64,000 bases of DNA from Pseudothermotoga sp. (GTDB lineage Bacteria; Thermotogota; Thermotogae; Thermotogales; DSM-5069), in contig JANXCS010000001.1 in the NCBI GenBank assembly GCA_025060105.1, positions 228,282 to 292,281 on the forward strand, read 5' to 3'. Under the pieces are notes generated by a model. It did no database searches. It was not told the DNA's origin and saw nothing but the letters and a program-made list of their open reading frames with translations. Below are positions 17,882 through 31,200 of the stretch, piece by piece. Each line of letters opens with the position of its first letter. Positions within the stretch are counted from its first letter, which is position 1. A program made the translations under genes and the position numbers.

Positions 17882-19029
17882 CCTGCAACCCCCTCACGGT
17901 GAAAGGTTTCCATGGCGGCTTTGACGCCTTCACCGAATTTAACAGGATATCCGAGTTCGTGTAAAGTGAATTCCAAAGCAGAAATGGCAGCGATGGTGTC
18001 GAAGATCGAGACATATCCAAGATGTGCTATTCTGAATATCGTGTTCGTTATTTTCCCCTGACCGCCAGCGATCGTCACACCATATTTATCTCTCATGATC
18101 TTTGTGATCTTTTTTGATTCCAAACCAGAAGGGACCTTAACAGCCGTACAAACATTTCCAGGTCGTCTCGAAAATAGCTCGAGTCCGAGGGCTTTAATAG
18201 CATTACGCGTGGCTTCACCCAAAATTCTGTGCCTCTCCCAAACATTTTCTATACCTTCTTCTTTCAACATCTTGATGCTCTGATTCAGCATGTATATCAT
18301 ATTCACCGCCGGCGTCCAAGGATTGTCTGGATAATTCTCTTCGTAATACCTTAGATCGAAGTAGTATTTGGGGCATTTATTGTTCTTCACTCGTTCCCAC
18401 GCTTTCTCGCTGAGTGTGATGAAAGCTAATCCAGGAGGCATCATAATACCTTTCTGTGAGCCAGCGACAACTACGTCAACACCCCATTCATCCATCTTCA
18501 ACGGTTCGGCGAGTAAGCCGCTGATCTCATCAGTCACCAAAACTCTATCTGTGTTTTTTGTCAACTTAGCTATAGCTTGAAGGTCTATCACGGTTCCTGT
18601 GGAGGTTTCACTGTGAGTTGTCAGGATAACCTTTGCGTCAGGATGTTCTTTCATCGCTTTTTCGATTTGCTCAGGTGTGACGGCGTCTCCCCATTCGAGG
18701 GCTATCTCGATGACCTCAATACCGTAAGATTCACATATCTCTTTCCAGCGTTCGCCAAATTTTCCAGCCACAACAACGATCGCTTTCTCTCCGGGATTGA
18801 GCAAATTTGTCACAGCAGCCTCCATTGCACCTGTTCCCGAAGAAACGAAAGCATAGACACGGTTTGACGTTTGGAACAAATAGCGTGCTTCGTCTAAAGT
18901 TTTTTCCATTATTTCAAGGAACTGTGGTGTTCTGTGGTGAATGGTTTCTTTCGCACCAGCCAAAAGTACATCCACAGGTACTGGTGTTGGACCAGGTGCC
19001 ATGATATAGTGTTTTTTCAGCTTGATCAT
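17878..19029 (-). CDS. Class V aminotransferase (serine-pyruvate/alanine-glyoxylate type)
   Basis: A 383-residue PLP enzyme with the family pattern [37 protein letters not shown], the PLP aspartate in VTDEISG and the Schiff-base lysine in [12 protein letters not shown]. Because serA follows with a 4-base overlap and no SerC homologue is present, it probably serves as phosphoserine aminotransferase, as proposed for the equivalent Thermotoga pair; serine:pyruvate or alanine:glyoxylate activity is the alternative. GGGGGGATGT precedes the ATG. Confidence 0.85.
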   Translation of the reverse strand: MIKLKKHYIMAPGPTPVPVDVLLAGAKETIHHRTPQFLEIMEKTLDEARYLFQTSNRVYAFVSSGTGAMEAAVTNLLNPGEKAIVVVAGKFGERWKEICESYGIEVIEIALEWGDAVTPEQIEKAMKEHPDAKVILTTHSETSTGTVIDLQAIAKLTKNTDRVLVTDEISGLLAEPLKMDEWGVDVVVAGSQKGIMMPPGLAFITLSEKAWERVKNNKCPKYYFDLRYYEENYPDNPWTPAVNMIYMLNQSIKMLKEEGIENVWERHRILGEATRNAIKALGLELFSRRPGNVCTAVKVPSGLESKKITKIMRDKYGVTIAGGQGKITNTIFRIAHLGYVSIFDTIAAISALEFTLHELGYPVKFGEGVKAAMETFHREGVAG

Positions 19030-19236
19030 ATGTACATCCCCCCAGTTGAGAGTTTTCCTTGGTTAGTTTACCACCAGGTGTGAAACCCTTTTTGAGTTTT
19101 GTTCAGCAAGAGTTTGCGTGCAATAAATTGCATCATGCAAATTTTTGCAGAAGAAGCTTTTTCATATTTGAAGAGGAAATCAATCTATTTCATGTTTTTG
19201 GCACGAATTTGATACAATGAAATTGGGGTGAATTCA

Positions 19237-20469
19237 ATGGAATTTCGTTTTTCGAAATTGGCACAGAAATTGAAATCTTCAATGATAAGAGAGTTGCTCA
19301 AATATGCGAATGTACCTGGTGCAGTTTCCTTTGGAGGGGGCACTCCTGACCCTGAAACTTTCCCAAGACACCAGCTTGCAGAGATTGCGCGCGAAGTGAT
19401 TGAAAAAGAGTATAAGTATACTCTGCAGTATGCCACCACTGAAGGGGATCCAGAATTGATCAAGCAGCTGTTGTTGCTACTCAGAAGGATCTATGGTCTC
19501 GATGGGCTTTCTTCTGAGAACATACTCATCACAGTCGGTTCGCAACAGGCGCTGGAACTTGTGGGAAAGGTCCTTTTGGATCCAGGAGATTATGTGGTTG
19601 TAGGTGATCCTGAATACCTTGGTGCTCTGAGTGCTTTCAGGATGAGGGAAGCAAAATTTTTGGTTGTAAAGTTCGAAAAAGATGGACCGAACCTTGACCA
19701 AATAGAGTACCATCTGAAACGCATGCAAAAAGAAGGTGAATTATCTAAAGTGAAGTTCATTTACGTTGTATCGAACTTTCAGAACCCATCAGGTATAACC
19801 ACTTCTCTCGCAAAAAGAAGAGCATTAGTTGAACTTGCAGAGAGGTACGATGTACTCATAGTTGAAGATGATCCCTATGGTGTTCTGAGGTTTAAAGGAG
19901 AGCATTTACCTTCAATCATGAATTTCGGTGGAACAGATCGGGTGATTCTTCTCAATACATTCAGTAAAATACTCTGTCCAGGTTTGAGGATAGGTATCGT
20001 GGTTGCAGACAAGCAGATCATCAGAAAACTGGTTCTAGCCAAACAGGGATCGGATCTGTGCAGTTCTTCGTTGACCATGAGGTTAGCAGCGCGGTATCTT
20101 GAGAGGTACGATGTTCTTGAACAAGTTAAACCTGCGATAGATCTTTACAAAAAGAAAAAAGAAGTAATGATTGAAGCACTCAAAGAAGAGTTTTCAGACG
20201 TTTGTGATGTGGATTGGACTGATCCAGATGGGGGGTTGTTCGTCTGGACAACGCTTCCAGATATCGACACCATGGAGATGTTCAAATACGCCGAGCAGAG
20301 GAAAGTGTTCTACATACCTGGAGAAGCTTTCAAGCCGTACGAAGAACCATCGTCCTCTATGCGAATGTCCTTTTGCTTGCCGAGTTTTGATCAAATAAAA
20401 GAAGGTGTTCACAGATTGAAATTAGCTTATTTGGACTATGTAGAGGCGAAAGGGTTGAAGTGCAGATGA
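19237..20469 (+). CDS. PLP-dependent class I/II aminotransferase (2-aminoadipate/branched-chain type)
   Basis: A 410-residue fold-type I aminotransferase with the FGGGTPDPETFP start, YATTEGDPELIKQL, the PLP aspartate in VEDDPYGVLRF and the lysine in NTFSKILCPGLRIG. It resembles the MocR-like 'LysN/2-aminoadipate aminotransferase' group. ATG at 19237 follows GGGGTG. It starts the operon with butyrate-kinase, phosphotransbutyrylase and 2-oxoacid oxidoreductase genes. It therefore probably converts branched-chain or similar amino acids to 2-oxoacids; that substrate is inference. Confidence 0.85.
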   Translation: MEFRFSKLAQKLKSSMIRELLKYANVPGAVSFGGGTPDPETFPRHQLAEIAREVIEKEYKYTLQYATTEGDPELIKQLLLLLRRIYGLDGLSSENILITVGSQQALELVGKVLLDPGDYVVVGDPEYLGALSAFRMREAKFLVVKFEKDGPNLDQIEYHLKRMQKEGELSKVKFIYVVSNFQNPSGITTSLAKRRALVELAERYDVLIVEDDPYGVLRFKGEHLPSIMNFGGTDRVILLNTFSKILCPGLRIGIVVADKQIIRKLVLAKQGSDLCSSSLTMRLAARYLERYDVLEQVKPAIDLYKKKKEVMIEALKEEFSDVCDVDWTDPDGGLFVWTTLPDIDTMEMFKYAEQRKVFYIPGEAFKPYEEPSSSMRMSFCLPSFDQIKEGVHRLKLAYLDYVEAKGLKCR

Positions 20470-21533
20470 GGATTCTTGTCATAAATTTAGGTTCTACCTC
20501 AACGCGGGTAGCCATATATGAGGATGAAAAGTGCATCTACTCGGAGAAATTTGAGCACAGTGTGGAAGAGCTAACTAAATGCGCAACGTTGTTGGATCAA
20601 GAACCTCTGAGGAAAGAATGTGTTCTCTCCGCTGTGAGCAAGGCTGGTTTTAAACTTGAAGATTTCGATGCCATCGCTGCGCGTGGAGGAATTTTACCAC
20701 CCGTGGAAAGTGGTACTTATCTGGTGGACGAACGTATGGTGGATTATCTTAAATACGAGTCTCCTGTCAAACATGTTTCGAATCTTGCGTGTGTCATTGC
20801 TCATTCGATTTCTAACGGCAGAATACCCGTCTACACAACTGATCCTGTTTCTGTTGATGAAATGGTGCCAGAGGCAAGATTTTCTGGAATTCCTGAGATT
20901 GAGAGAAAAAGCCTTTCTCACGCGCTCAATATAAAGATGGTATGTAGAAAGGTTGCAAAAGAGCTCGGTAAGCCCTTTGAAGCACTGAACGCAGTGGTTG
21001 CTCATCTAGGTGGTGGTATATCAATTGCCGCAGTGAAGGGTGGAAAGATCATCGATGTGAACAACGCGAACGATGAAGGACCATTCAGTCCAGAGAGAAC
21101 GGGAGAGTTACCCGTTGGTGACGTGGTTCGTTTGTGTTTCAGTGTCAATCATACCAGAGAGGAGTTGAAAAAAAAGTTCGTTGGAAAAGGAGGATTAGTG
21201 GCTTATCTTGGTACGAACGATCTGAGAAAAGCGCTTGAAATGGCCAAAGAGAATGGGTATGCGGCGCTTGTCGTAAGAGCTATGGCTTACCAAATCGCAA
21301 AGGAAATAGGTGGTATGTGTGCGATCTTGAAAGGAGAAGTGGATGCAATCATCCTGACTGGTGGTATGTCGTACAGCAACGAGTTCGTACAGATGATAAA
21401 CGAACACATTTACAGATTCGCCTCCGTCTTTGTTTTACCAGGCGAATTCGAAATGGAGGCACTCGCACTTGGTGCTTTGAGAGTGTTGAGAGGGGAGGAA
21501 CGAGTCAAAATTTGGGGTGGTCCCAATGGATAG
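20466..21533 (+). CDS. buk: Butyrate kinase-like acyl kinase, copy 1
   Basis: ASKHA-fold kinase that makes ATP from acyl phosphate. The 355-residue protein has the phosphate-1 motif INLGSTSTRVAIYEDE, the phosphate-2 region VVAHLGGGISIAAV and the adenosine motif VDAIILTGGMSYS. ATG at 20466 overlaps the aminotransferase stop by 4 bases. It is paralogous to the gene at 22424, and ptb lies between them. The substrate could be butyrate, isobutyrate, isovalerate or 2-methylbutyrate. Confidence 0.9.
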   Translation: MRILVINLGSTSTRVAIYEDEKCIYSEKFEHSVEELTKCATLLDQEPLRKECVLSAVSKAGFKLEDFDAIAARGGILPPVESGTYLVDERMVDYLKYESPVKHVSNLACVIAHSISNGRIPVYTTDPVSVDEMVPEARFSGIPEIERKSLSHALNIKMVCRKVAKELGKPFEALNAVVAHLGGGISIAAVKGGKIIDVNNANDEGPFSPERTGELPVGDVVRLCFSVNHTREELKKKFVGKGGLVAYLGTNDLRKALEMAKENGYAALVVRAMAYQIAKEIGGMCAILKGEVDAIILTGGMSYSNEFVQMINEHIYRFASVFVLPGEFEMEALALGALRVLRGEERVKIWGGPNG

Positions 21534-22410
21534 GCTTGCTTTTTTAGTGGATAAAGCACGCGGGTTAAGGAAAAAGTTGGTTGTCGCTGGATCGGATGAC
21601 GATGTGGTGCTGAGCGCTTTAAAGATGGCTTTGGAACATAGCATTGTCGATCCAATCCTTGTGGGGCCTTCGAAAGAAACACAGCTCTTCGCCGTTCAAG
21701 TAGGTTTAGATTTGCAGCGATGTCAATTGGTCGATTGTTCGAAAGAAGAATCTGCTCGGAAAGCCGTTGAAATAGTTTCGAAAGATGGATCCCTTCTCAT
21801 GAAAGGTTCTGTGAAAACCGGAGACTTAATGAAAATAGTGCTCGAAGATCAGTATGGGCTAAAGGTTGGTTCCACCATCACCATGGTAAGTATTTTCGAT
21901 ATTCCAACTTATCACAAACTGCTAGCAATAAGTGATGCTGGTATGATCATAGCGCCGACTTTGGAACAAAAGATCGACATGATCAATATTGCAGTGAAAA
22001 TCATGAAAAAATTGGGTGTTGAGAGGCCCAAGGTTGCAATCATAGGTGCTATAGAGGTTCCAAACCAGAAAATGCCTGCCACACTCGATGCCGCAATACT
22101 GAGTAAGATGAACGATAGAGGTCAAATAAAAGATTGTATAGTTGATGGTCCGTTCGCACTCGACAACGCGATTTCTGAGGAAGCTGCAAAGCATAAAAAG
22201 ATCGAAAGTCCTGTCGCTGGGGATGCCGACATACTCATTTTGCCGGACATTGAAGCTGGTAACGTGTTGTACAAAGCTCTCGTCTTCCTGGCAAACGCCA
22301 CAGTAGCTTCAGTGATAGTTGGTGCGAAGATCCCCATAGTGCTCACCTCAAGGGCAGATTCAGATAAAACCAAACTTTATTCGATAGCACTCGCGGTAAA
22401 TCTTTGCTGA
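21526..22410 (+). CDS. ptb: Phosphate butyryltransferase (acyl-CoA to acyl-phosphate)
   Basis: Exchanges CoA for phosphate on butyryl-CoA or a branched-chain acyl-CoA. About 294 residues of the PTA/PTB family, with KKLVVAGSDDDVVLSAL, RPKVAIIGAIEVPNQKMPATLDA, IVDGPFALDNAIS and ADILILPDIEAGNVLYKAL. ATG at 21526 follows GGGGTGG and overlaps the buk copy 1 stop by 8 bases. Confidence 0.92.
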   Translation: MDRLAFLVDKARGLRKKLVVAGSDDDVVLSALKMALEHSIVDPILVGPSKETQLFAVQVGLDLQRCQLVDCSKEESARKAVEIVSKDGSLLMKGSVKTGDLMKIVLEDQYGLKVGSTITMVSIFDIPTYHKLLAISDAGMIIAPTLEQKIDMINIAVKIMKKLGVERPKVAIIGAIEVPNQKMPATLDAAILSKMNDRGQIKDCIVDGPFALDNAISEEAAKHKKIESPVAGDADILILPDIEAGNVLYKALVFLANATVASVIVGAKIPIVLTSRADSDKTKLYSIALAVNLC

Positions 22411-22420
22411 AGAGGTGTAG

Positions 22421-24152
<1,732 letters not shown>

Positions 24153-24156
<4 letters not shown>

Positions 24157-24392
24157 AAAAAGCTTACATTGAAATAGATGAAGAAAGATGTAAAGGCTGT
24201 GGATTATGTATCAGCGTTTGTCCACAGAAGGTCATAAAGTTTTCGGAGAGATTCAACAGCAAAGGTTATCATCCCGCAGAGCAATACGATCCTGACGGCA
24301 AGTGCAGTGGATGTGGGTTTTGTTATATGATGTGTCCAGATGTTTGTATCACTGTCTATAGGCTTGCTACGGCAAGAGGTGAAATTCGATGA
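24153..24392 (+). CDS. 2-oxoacid:ferredoxin oxidoreductase, ferredoxin-like subunit
   Basis: A 79-residue 2x[4Fe-4S] protein with CKGCGLCISVCPQ and CSGCGFCYMMCPD, 4-base overlaps at both ends and a TTG start. It takes the delta-subunit role and carries electrons to soluble ferredoxin. The longer spacing between the motifs (with a SKGYHPAEQYD insert) is typical of the VOR/KOR class. Confidence 0.93.
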
Positions 24393-25441
24393 AAAAACTG
24401 ATGATGAAAGGAGTAGAAGCCATCGGGGAAGCTGCCATAATGGCAGGTTGCCGGAACTTTTTCGGTTATCCCATAACACCCCAGAATGAATTGACGGAGT
24501 ATATGGCTAGACGTTTACCCGAGGTTGGGGGATGTTTCTTGCAAGCTGAGAGTGAAGTGGCAGCTGTCAATATGATCTATGGAGCTGCCAGCGTCGGGAA
24601 GCGAGCGATGACTTCCACTTCTTCCCCAGGTTTCAGCCTCATGCAAGAAGGAATATCTTACATGGCCTGTGCTCAGTTACCAGCTGTTTTTGTGAATGTA
24701 ATGCGTGGAGGACCAGGTTTGGGTGACATACAACCTTCCCAAGGGGACTATTTTCAAGCGACGAAAGGTGGGGGACATGGCGATTACAAATTGATCGTGC
24801 TTGCACCTTCCACTGTTCAGGAAGCGGTTGAATTAACTCAGCTTGCTTTTGAACTGGCTGACAAATATAGAAACCCAGCAGTCATCCTTGCAGATGGCTT
24901 GCTTGGCCAAATGATGGAGCCAGTTGAGCTGCGAGAAAAACAGCTGACTTACGATAATAGCAGCTGGGCTTTGACTGGTGCGAACGGTAGGCCACCGAGA
25001 AAAGTGACCTCTTTCAATATAGATCCTCACGAGTTGGAGAAGATGAATCTGAATCTTCAGGAAAAGTACAGAAAGATGGAGATCGAGGAACCGCGCTGGG
25101 AAGAATTCAGCACAGAGGATGCCGAAATACTACTCGCAGCGTATGGCACTATGGGCAGGATTTGCAAAAGTGTTGTGAAGATGGCGCGGGAAGCGGGGAT
25201 GAAAGTTGGACTCTTTAGACCGATTACTCTGTATCCGTTCCCATATGAACCACTTGAAGGAATAGCCAAGCGGGTTTCTATCATTCTCACAGTTGAGATG
25301 AGTTCAGGTCAGATGTTTGAAGATGTGAAGCTCGCAGCATTGAGATTGACTCGTGTGGAATTCTACGGGCGTATGGGTGGTGTTGTACCAACACCTGGGG
25401 AAGTTTTCGAACGGTTGAAGCAGCTCGTTGGGAGGCATTGA
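24389..25441 (+). CDS. 2-oxoacid:ferredoxin oxidoreductase, alpha subunit
   Basis: A 350-residue subunit with [50 protein letters not shown] and the [26 protein letters not shown] loop. The latter is typical of 2-oxoisovalerate and 2-oxoglutarate enzymes, as distinct from pyruvate ones. The transketolase-C-like domain is at about 235-340. Together with the neighbouring ptb and buk genes, branched-chain 2-oxoacids are the likely substrates (inference); the sequence alone does not exclude 2-oxoglutarate. Confidence 0.9.
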   Translation: MKKLMMKGVEAIGEAAIMAGCRNFFGYPITPQNELTEYMARRLPEVGGCFLQAESEVAAVNMIYGAASVGKRAMTSTSSPGFSLMQEGISYMACAQLPAVFVNVMRGGPGLGDIQPSQGDYFQATKGGGHGDYKLIVLAPSTVQEAVELTQLAFELADKYRNPAVILADGLLGQMMEPVELREKQLTYDNSSWALTGANGRPPRKVTSFNIDPHELEKMNLNLQEKYRKMEIEEPRWEEFSTEDAEILLAAYGTMGRICKSVVKMAREAGMKVGLFRPITLYPFPYEPLEGIAKRVSIILTVEMSSGQMFEDVKLAALRLTRVEFYGRMGGVVPTPGEVFERLKQLVGRH

Positions 25442-25443
25442 GG

Positions 25444-26199
25444 ATGGAATACAAAGCAGTCTACAAGATGCCCAAAGCGTTGAGTGGAAAATTGTTCACA
25501 TACTGTCCAGGTTGCCATCACGGAATAGTACACAGGCTGATCGCTGAAGTCATCGATGAACTTGGCATAAGGGAAAGAACGATTGTCGTTGCGCCTGTTG
25601 GTTGTTCTGTTTTTGCGTATGAATTCTTTGAACTCGACGGAACTGTTGCACCTCACGGTAGAGCTTTAGCGGTGGCCACCGGAATGAAGAGGGCAAGACC
25701 AGATTTAGTGGTTTTCACCTATCAGGGAGATGGAGATCTAGCGGCTATAGGTACGGCTGAGACTATCCACGCAGCAAATCGTGGCGAGAGAGTAACGACG
25801 ATCTTCATCAACAACGCGATATATGGTATGACTGGGGGACAAATGGCACCCACGACACTTCTTGGTATGAAAACCACCACGTCTCCGTACGGCCGAACTG
25901 CGGAGAGGGAAGGTTACCCAATTCACGTTTGTGAAGTTTTGAAAGAATTGAAAGGAGTCGCCTACCTTGCAAGAACGAAAGTGAATACTCCTAAAGACGT
26001 CATCAACACGAGAAAACACATAAAGAAAGCTTTCCTCGCTCAGTTGAAAGATGTGGGCTTCGGTTTGGTTGAGGTCCTGTCTACTTGTCCAACGAACTGG
26101 GGTATGGATCCGTTGCAAGCGGGTAGGTGGGTTGATGAAAGTATGGTCAAAGAGTACCCCCTTGGAGTATTCGTCGATAAGGTCGGTGAAGAGAAATGA
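25444..26199 (+). CDS. 2-oxoacid:ferredoxin oxidoreductase, beta (TPP-binding) subunit
   Basis: About 251 residues. Cluster cysteine candidates are [22 protein letters not shown] and [11 protein letters not shown]. The TPP motif is [46 protein letters not shown], which is the VOR/KOR version. ATG at 25444 lies 8 bases after GGGAGG. It pairs with the alpha subunit and overlaps the gamma gene by 4 bases. Confidence 0.92.
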   Translation: MEYKAVYKMPKALSGKLFTYCPGCHHGIVHRLIAEVIDELGIRERTIVVAPVGCSVFAYEFFELDGTVAPHGRALAVATGMKRARPDLVVFTYQGDGDLAAIGTAETIHAANRGERVTTIFINNAIYGMTGGQMAPTTLLGMKTTTSPYGRTAEREGYPIHVCEVLKELKGVAYLARTKVNTPKDVINTRKHIKKAFLAQLKDVGFGLVEVLSTCPTNWGMDPLQAGRWVDESMVKEYPLGVFVDKVGEEK

Positions 26200-26735
26200 C
26201 GCTGAGCTTTATCCTCTCGGGTTTCGGTGGTCAAGGTGTCATGCTGATGGGTCAGATTCTCGCCCAAGCGGGGATGATAGAAAACAAGCACGTTACATGG
26301 TTCCCTTCGTACGGACCAGAAATGCGCGGAGGTACTGCAAACTGCACGGTGGTGATCAGTGACGAACCAGTTGCTTCCCCAATTGTTGATACACCTGACG
26401 TTGTTGTGGCCATGAACATACCATCACTTTTGAAGTTCGAATCGAGACTGAAAGATGGTGGGCTCTTGTTTCTAAACATCTCTGTAATCGACAGAAAACC
26501 AAGTAGGAACAATGTTTCCGTGATTGAAGTTCCAGCGAATGAAATAGCTGAAAGGATTGGAAACTCGAAAATCGCAAACATGGTGATGCTTGGTTCCGTT
26601 ATTGCAGAAATTCGGTGTGTGAAAAAAGAATCGGTCATTGAAGCTTTATCCTACAAACTCGGTGAGAAAGGTTCAAGGTTACTAGAACTCAACATCAAGG
26701 CTATTGAGGCAGGTATGGCACACGTAGGCGGATGA
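26196..26735 (+). CDS. 2-oxoacid:ferredoxin oxidoreductase, gamma subunit
   Basis: A 179-residue gamma domain, [22 protein letters not shown], with [21 protein letters not shown] and [13 protein letters not shown]. It is the last gene of the operon that begins at 19237 and is followed by a terminator. Confidence 0.92.
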   Translation: MTLSFILSGFGGQGVMLMGQILAQAGMIENKHVTWFPSYGPEMRGGTANCTVVISDEPVASPIVDTPDVVVAMNIPSLLKFESRLKDGGLLFLNISVIDRKPSRNNVSVIEVPANEIAERIGNSKIANMVMLGSVIAEIRCVKKESVIEALSYKLGEKGSRLLELNIKAIEAGMAHVGG

Positions 26736-26752
26736 GATAGACCCACCCATTG

Positions 26753-26779
26753 GCCGGGGCTCTCGCTCCGGCATTTTTT
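26753..26779 (+). terminator. Terminator of the amino-acid fermentation operon
   Basis: GCCGGGGC (26753-26760), loop TCTC, GCTCCGGC (26765-26772; one G-U pair), then ATTTTTT. The T-run overlaps the stop codon of the convergent DUF1175 gene. On the minus strand no T-run follows. Confidence 0.88.
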
Positions 26780-27737
26780 ATTGCAAAAATTTGAACCTGT
26801 AGAAACCTAGAAAGTGTGGATTTTTCTCGATCGGCATCCAAGTTGGGTCATAATTCATCAATTCTCCAAGTTTCACGATTCTCAGTTCACCAGGTTTATT
26901 TGCGATGGGACCTGTGTGGTAAACGAGCCAACCATCCTTTCCCATCGGGTTTAGAGTTCCAACGTAAATCATGAGGTGGTAGGGGAACTCAAAATCTTGT
27001 GGGTGGAAGAAAGCCAAAATATCTCCAGGTGAAGCTTCTTTCACATCTTTGGTTACAAAATTCATACTGCATTCTACCAAGATTCTTGCTATGGCGAAAC
27101 TGGAAAATTCTTCTTCACTGCTGAATTCTCCACGTCTTATTCTGAAAAGCTTTTCACCAACTAGAGGTAAATTGGGATAATTGTATTTTTGAACATCTTC
27201 GAAGATTGGGCCTACGTACTTGGTAACCCTAAGCCACCACTCATCGTGTTTTCTGAGAGCTTCTCGAGCGCAGTAACGAATGAAACCGGCACAATCTCTT
27301 TCTTTTGTACTCCAGAGAGCCGGGTCGTTTTCGAGTGCAGAGATAGCAATCCAAATGAACCATCTTCTGAATCTTTCACTGTCTTCGCTGTCGAGCTCTA
27401 AGCAGTCTGGATAACCATCCATATCGCTGTCGAATCCGCTTGGTTCTGCTAAGATCGTGTGAGCGATCTTCTTTTTGAAAATCCCACGATTCATAAAAAT
27501 CAACTTGATTTTCTCGTTGGGTTTAACACGTTTGACGATGATTCCTCCATTGATTTTCTGAATTTCTTTGCTACTAATTATCTGAGCTGAAACGAACTTT
27601 CCATGAATGAAAAGATCCTGAATGGAATCGACCTTGAAACTGGTTTGATGGATCTCGACAGAGAAAGAAAGATAATCAACGAGGTTGATCAGCAAGAACA
27701 CGCCTATGACGATTGATAAAAGAAGATATTTCTTCAT
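26778..27737 (-). CDS. DUF1175 (YfaT-like) protein, NlpC/P60-like fold
   Basis: A 319-residue exported or membrane-anchored protein (N-terminal hydrophobic segment about 5-22). The DUF1175 core has C149 in [12 protein letters not shown] and H254 in [10 protein letters not shown], with GDILAFFH between; this layout is that of NlpC/P60 cysteine amidases/peptidases. In E. coli, yfaT lies next to the alpha-2-macroglobulin yfaS, as here. It overlaps the peptidase gene by 62 bases; GAGAGGTG precedes the ATG. It may act on peptidoglycan or on the macroglobulin (inference). Confidence 0.82.
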   Translation of the reverse strand: MKKYLLLSIVIGVFLLINLVDYLSFSVEIHQTSFKVDSIQDLFIHGKFVSAQIISSKEIQKINGGIIVKRVKPNEKIKLIFMNRGIFKKKIAHTILAEPSGFDSDMDGYPDCLELDSEDSERFRRWFIWIAISALENDPALWSTKERDCAGFIRYCAREALRKHDEWWLRVTKYVGPIFEDVQKYNYPNLPLVGEKLFRIRRGEFSSEEEFSSFAIARILVECSMNFVTKDVKEASPGDILAFFHPQDFEFPYHLMIYVGTLNPMGKDGWLVYHTGPIANKPGELRIVKLGELMNYDPTWMPIEKNPHFLGFYRFKFLQ

Positions 27738-28245
27738 GATGCACCTCTCTCAAAAATCTCAAAAGGTAACTTTTGTGATGACCAGATAGATCTTCAGATT
27801 TCACACCTGTTAGATAGAGTATCAAGCCTTCTTGTGCCCACATAGGCAAGTCGAAGTTGAGTGAAAGGATGTGATGTAAAAGCTCATGTAAAAGAGTCTC
27901 CTCGAGTAGATCTTTGGACCTTAAAATGTTGAAAGGTTGCATCCAGATAGTTCCCATTGAGTAGACCGCCGCGATGCTGTAAGGTCTAGCCGTGAGTTTG
28001 TGAAACTCTTCTAGAGATTCACACTCAACTATCCTTACATTCATGTCCAACTCTACTTGTAAAAAGTCGCATATCTTTTTTAAGTTCATCAGAACAGAAC
28101 TCAAAGACCCTGCCAAGGGAAGATCACCGATGCTCCAAATCTTCGCTGTCCATCCCGATGTGAAGCACACAAGGATCAGAATGAGCGTACAAACCCTGTT
28201 TATACATCGAAAAAGCTCTCGCCGGAAGAAGATGATAAATTCCAT
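27676..28245 (-). CDS. Small membrane-anchored gluzincin-like metallopeptidase
   Basis: A 189-residue protein with an N-terminal signal or anchor helix (about 14-30). HELLH (120-124) and a glutamate 15 residues later in [12 protein letters not shown] (E139) match the zinc ligands of MA-clan gluzincins. ATG at 28245 is chosen because GGAGGG lies 7 bases upstream and the hydrophobic segment follows at once. The frame stays open to 28374, but that part lies in the alpha-2-macroglobulin gene. It overlaps that gene by 122 bases and the DUF1175 gene by 62. Confidence 0.78.
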   Translation of the reverse strand: MEFIIFFRRELFRCINRVCTLILILVCFTSGWTAKIWSIGDLPLAGSLSSVLMNLKKICDFLQVELDMNVRIVECESLEEFHKLTARPYSIAAVYSMGTIWMQPFNILRSKDLLEETLLHELLHHILSLNFDLPMWAQEGLILYLTGVKSEDLSGHHKSYLLRFLREVHHEEISSFINRHRRVLADQPR

Positions 28246-31200
28246 TTCCAGTAGCCCTCCAAACGTAACTGAAAGTGTCACCACTGCAGAACGTCGCGAA
28301 AAACGCAATCCTATCTTCGTGCAATTCACGTGCAGAATACCAAACATCCCAAGGTCTGTACCAACCGTAGTCAAACTTCAAATATGCTGAGCCAAAATTT
28401 TTCTCACGATAGTTCGTTATCACTTGCGCGCAGGAGGCGAAGAAATCTTCAACGACGAGATACTGGCCTCCGTTTTTGTCGAGTTTCAAAACAGTTTTTG
28501 CTATACTTCCAGCCTCAAGTTTCACTGTTTCATCCGCAAACATGATTTCGAAAGTCCCATCTCCGATGTACGAATCGTTTCCAGAAAATTTCACACCATC
28601 TGCCACCAAACGTTTTCCGTCCCACTGGTGAACAATCCGTGCAACGAACGGAAGCTCCACAAAAGAACCTTCTTTAAACCAGTACGAGCTGTCTTTACTT
28701 TTCAGTAGGATTTCTTTGTTAGAACAAATCAATTCTTCTGCTTCTTCTGGCAGTGATGCAAGAAAAACGTTGTTCAACCAAAGGCCTTTTCCCCTGAGAA
28801 AAGCGATGTTCGAACCAACGACCGTCACATCTTTCACGTCTTGATAGATCATGATGATTTTGCTTTTGACATCACAAACCAACGCGGTGTTGTTTTCGAG
28901 TTTTGCCACAATGAAATCGGAAGATGCGATCAATTTCTCAAAATTATAGTTCGAATTGAACAATTCGAGTTGGTTTGATCGAATTGAAAATCTCACACCA
29001 CCATATTCGAATTTCCTTGGCTCTTCGTATTCAAAAGCAGATACGTACAGCACGGTTTTTTCAGGTTCCATCCTTTTGATACGAACCGGTGCTAAATGTG
29101 CATCCAATGGAATGAATGCATCAATGAGTTGTTTGTCTTCCTCTAAGTAAAGTTCATAGCGTTTATAAATACGCCTGTTGATCTTCAATCCCTCGCTTAC
29201 CGCGAAAGCTGGGCGATCGAGATAAACCACATGTACCTCGACCAATCCTTCACCTTCGATCTCGAGTGAACCCTTGTCGAGAGAAATCTCGGCTTCGGTA
29301 TCGAAATAGAAACTTTTGTCGTTGTTTTTCACCGAGATGTTGGGTCTATCGAACTGAGGTAATGCTTCGAGTAGGGCAAGAATCGAATAAGAAGTGTCTT
29401 TAGTAGAGTACCAGAAGTAGCCATCCTTCTTGCTCATTAGATAGTTGATCAGTTTTCCAACGATGGGTGAATCCTTTTCCCATTTAAGTATGGCCCTCAG
29501 CAGAATTCCACAGAGCTGAACATCACTTATGAATTGATCTTGATAATCTAGTTGTAAATAAGCCATCCTGTCAGTTTGCTTCAAAAGGTTTATGGCTTTC
29601 TGCAGTGAGTTTCTCGATACTAATGCATCGAAAACGAAGTCTATATCGTCCTTCGGTTCAAATTCACATTTCACTCCATATAGATGGAGAACATAGGCGC
29701 CGTACCCTGTAAGATTGCTCTTGAGATAATCGATGCCTCTTTCAAGGGTTGCTCTTGACACTTCGTAGCCTGCTCTGACTGCGTGGTATAAACCCTCCAT
29801 CACGTAAGCACTCATCAGTTGATGGCTTTCATCCTTTTCCCACCAACCCCAACCTCCATCAGAATGCTGATAATTGTACAGCCTCACCAAACCTTTCTGG
29901 ACGATCTCTTCAAGTTCAGGAAAATCTAATCCCAACCTCGTAGCAATGACTGCGGGAAAGAAACTGCTCATGGTTTGCTCGGTACAACCGTACGGATAAT
30001 GGATGAGTTTTTCTATACTTTCCTTGACAATAGGCACGATGCTCGTCAAAACTTTTAATTTCGCTTGGATATATTCCCCTTCTGGTAACCTGAAGTTCTT
30101 GATACCGTTGACTTTTTCCAAGAAGTAATATTCCCTCTCGAAAGCGAAAGGCTTTATTGGTACATTCAAAGCCACCGCATCTGTCAACTTTGAAACTGCG
30201 TAGAAGGTGATCGTGGATGGATCCGAAGGCTGAACCGTTCGAACAAACCATTTTTGCGTGATCGATGAATTCGGTGGAATGTGCACTTCTTTTGAGGCCT
30301 CTGGTTCAATCAATCTTAAAGTTTTAGGGATTTCCAGCCAATACCTTGTTTCCAACGGTTCATTCGTCTGATTGAAAACGGTTGCACCTATCTGCAGCAA
30401 ATCATTCTCTCTGAAAAAGGATGGTAGATGAGGTCTGACATAGAAAGACTTACTCACGATCATGGAACCAAAGCCTTGTGAAAAAAGCTGAGGCGAGAAT
30501 CCATACACGGTTGCGCGAAAAGTAGTTATGCTGTCTGGAACCTTGAATTGCAATACTGCATATCCTCGCTCTAAACGTAAAGAAGGAATCCACAGGGCAG
30601 TATCAGGAAAATACTCCCTCACATTGATCTTCTCCATCACCGCGTTCTTCTTGAAATTCTCGAAGGAGGTTTCCTTTGAAACCAATCGAGCATAAATCGT
30701 GTCTCTCAAAGAGTAAAGCTTCCAAGTGTGTGCGAAACCATAAGAGACAGAAGGATAAAGGTTTTCAGGGTATAAGAACTCTTCAAGGTTTGGAGGAGCT
30801 TGTTTCAACATTGCATAGATCGCTTCATCGATCAATGCTAAGCAAGCGTTGTCCGCTTCTCCTTCGATCGATAAAGTAGCCATTTCACCTGGTTCATACT
30901 GAAGCTTGTCAAAGGAGATTTTGAGCTTGGAGAAGTTGATCTGACGTTTCACGGAGATGGTTTGATTTTTTTCTACTTGTCTACCGTTCTCAAATCCCAG
31001 AAAAACAATGAACAGATTTCTCTCGACCACGTTCTCAGGTACTTGTAAGGTGATCGAAGCGGTACCAATGAGATCAATAGGTATAACTTCATAAATTTTT
31101 TCTGCAATTAAGGTGAGTAAGCCCGTTGCGCGATGAGCCGATATCACATTCAACAGGACCATTTGACCTGGTTGAACGGTTCTTTCGGAACAAAGTAAAG

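Noticed and set aside
28246-28374. N-terminal extension of the gluzincin-like peptidase to 28374.
   Set aside because: No ribosome site; the extension has no recognisable pattern, and the strong GGAGGG plus signal peptide favour 28245.
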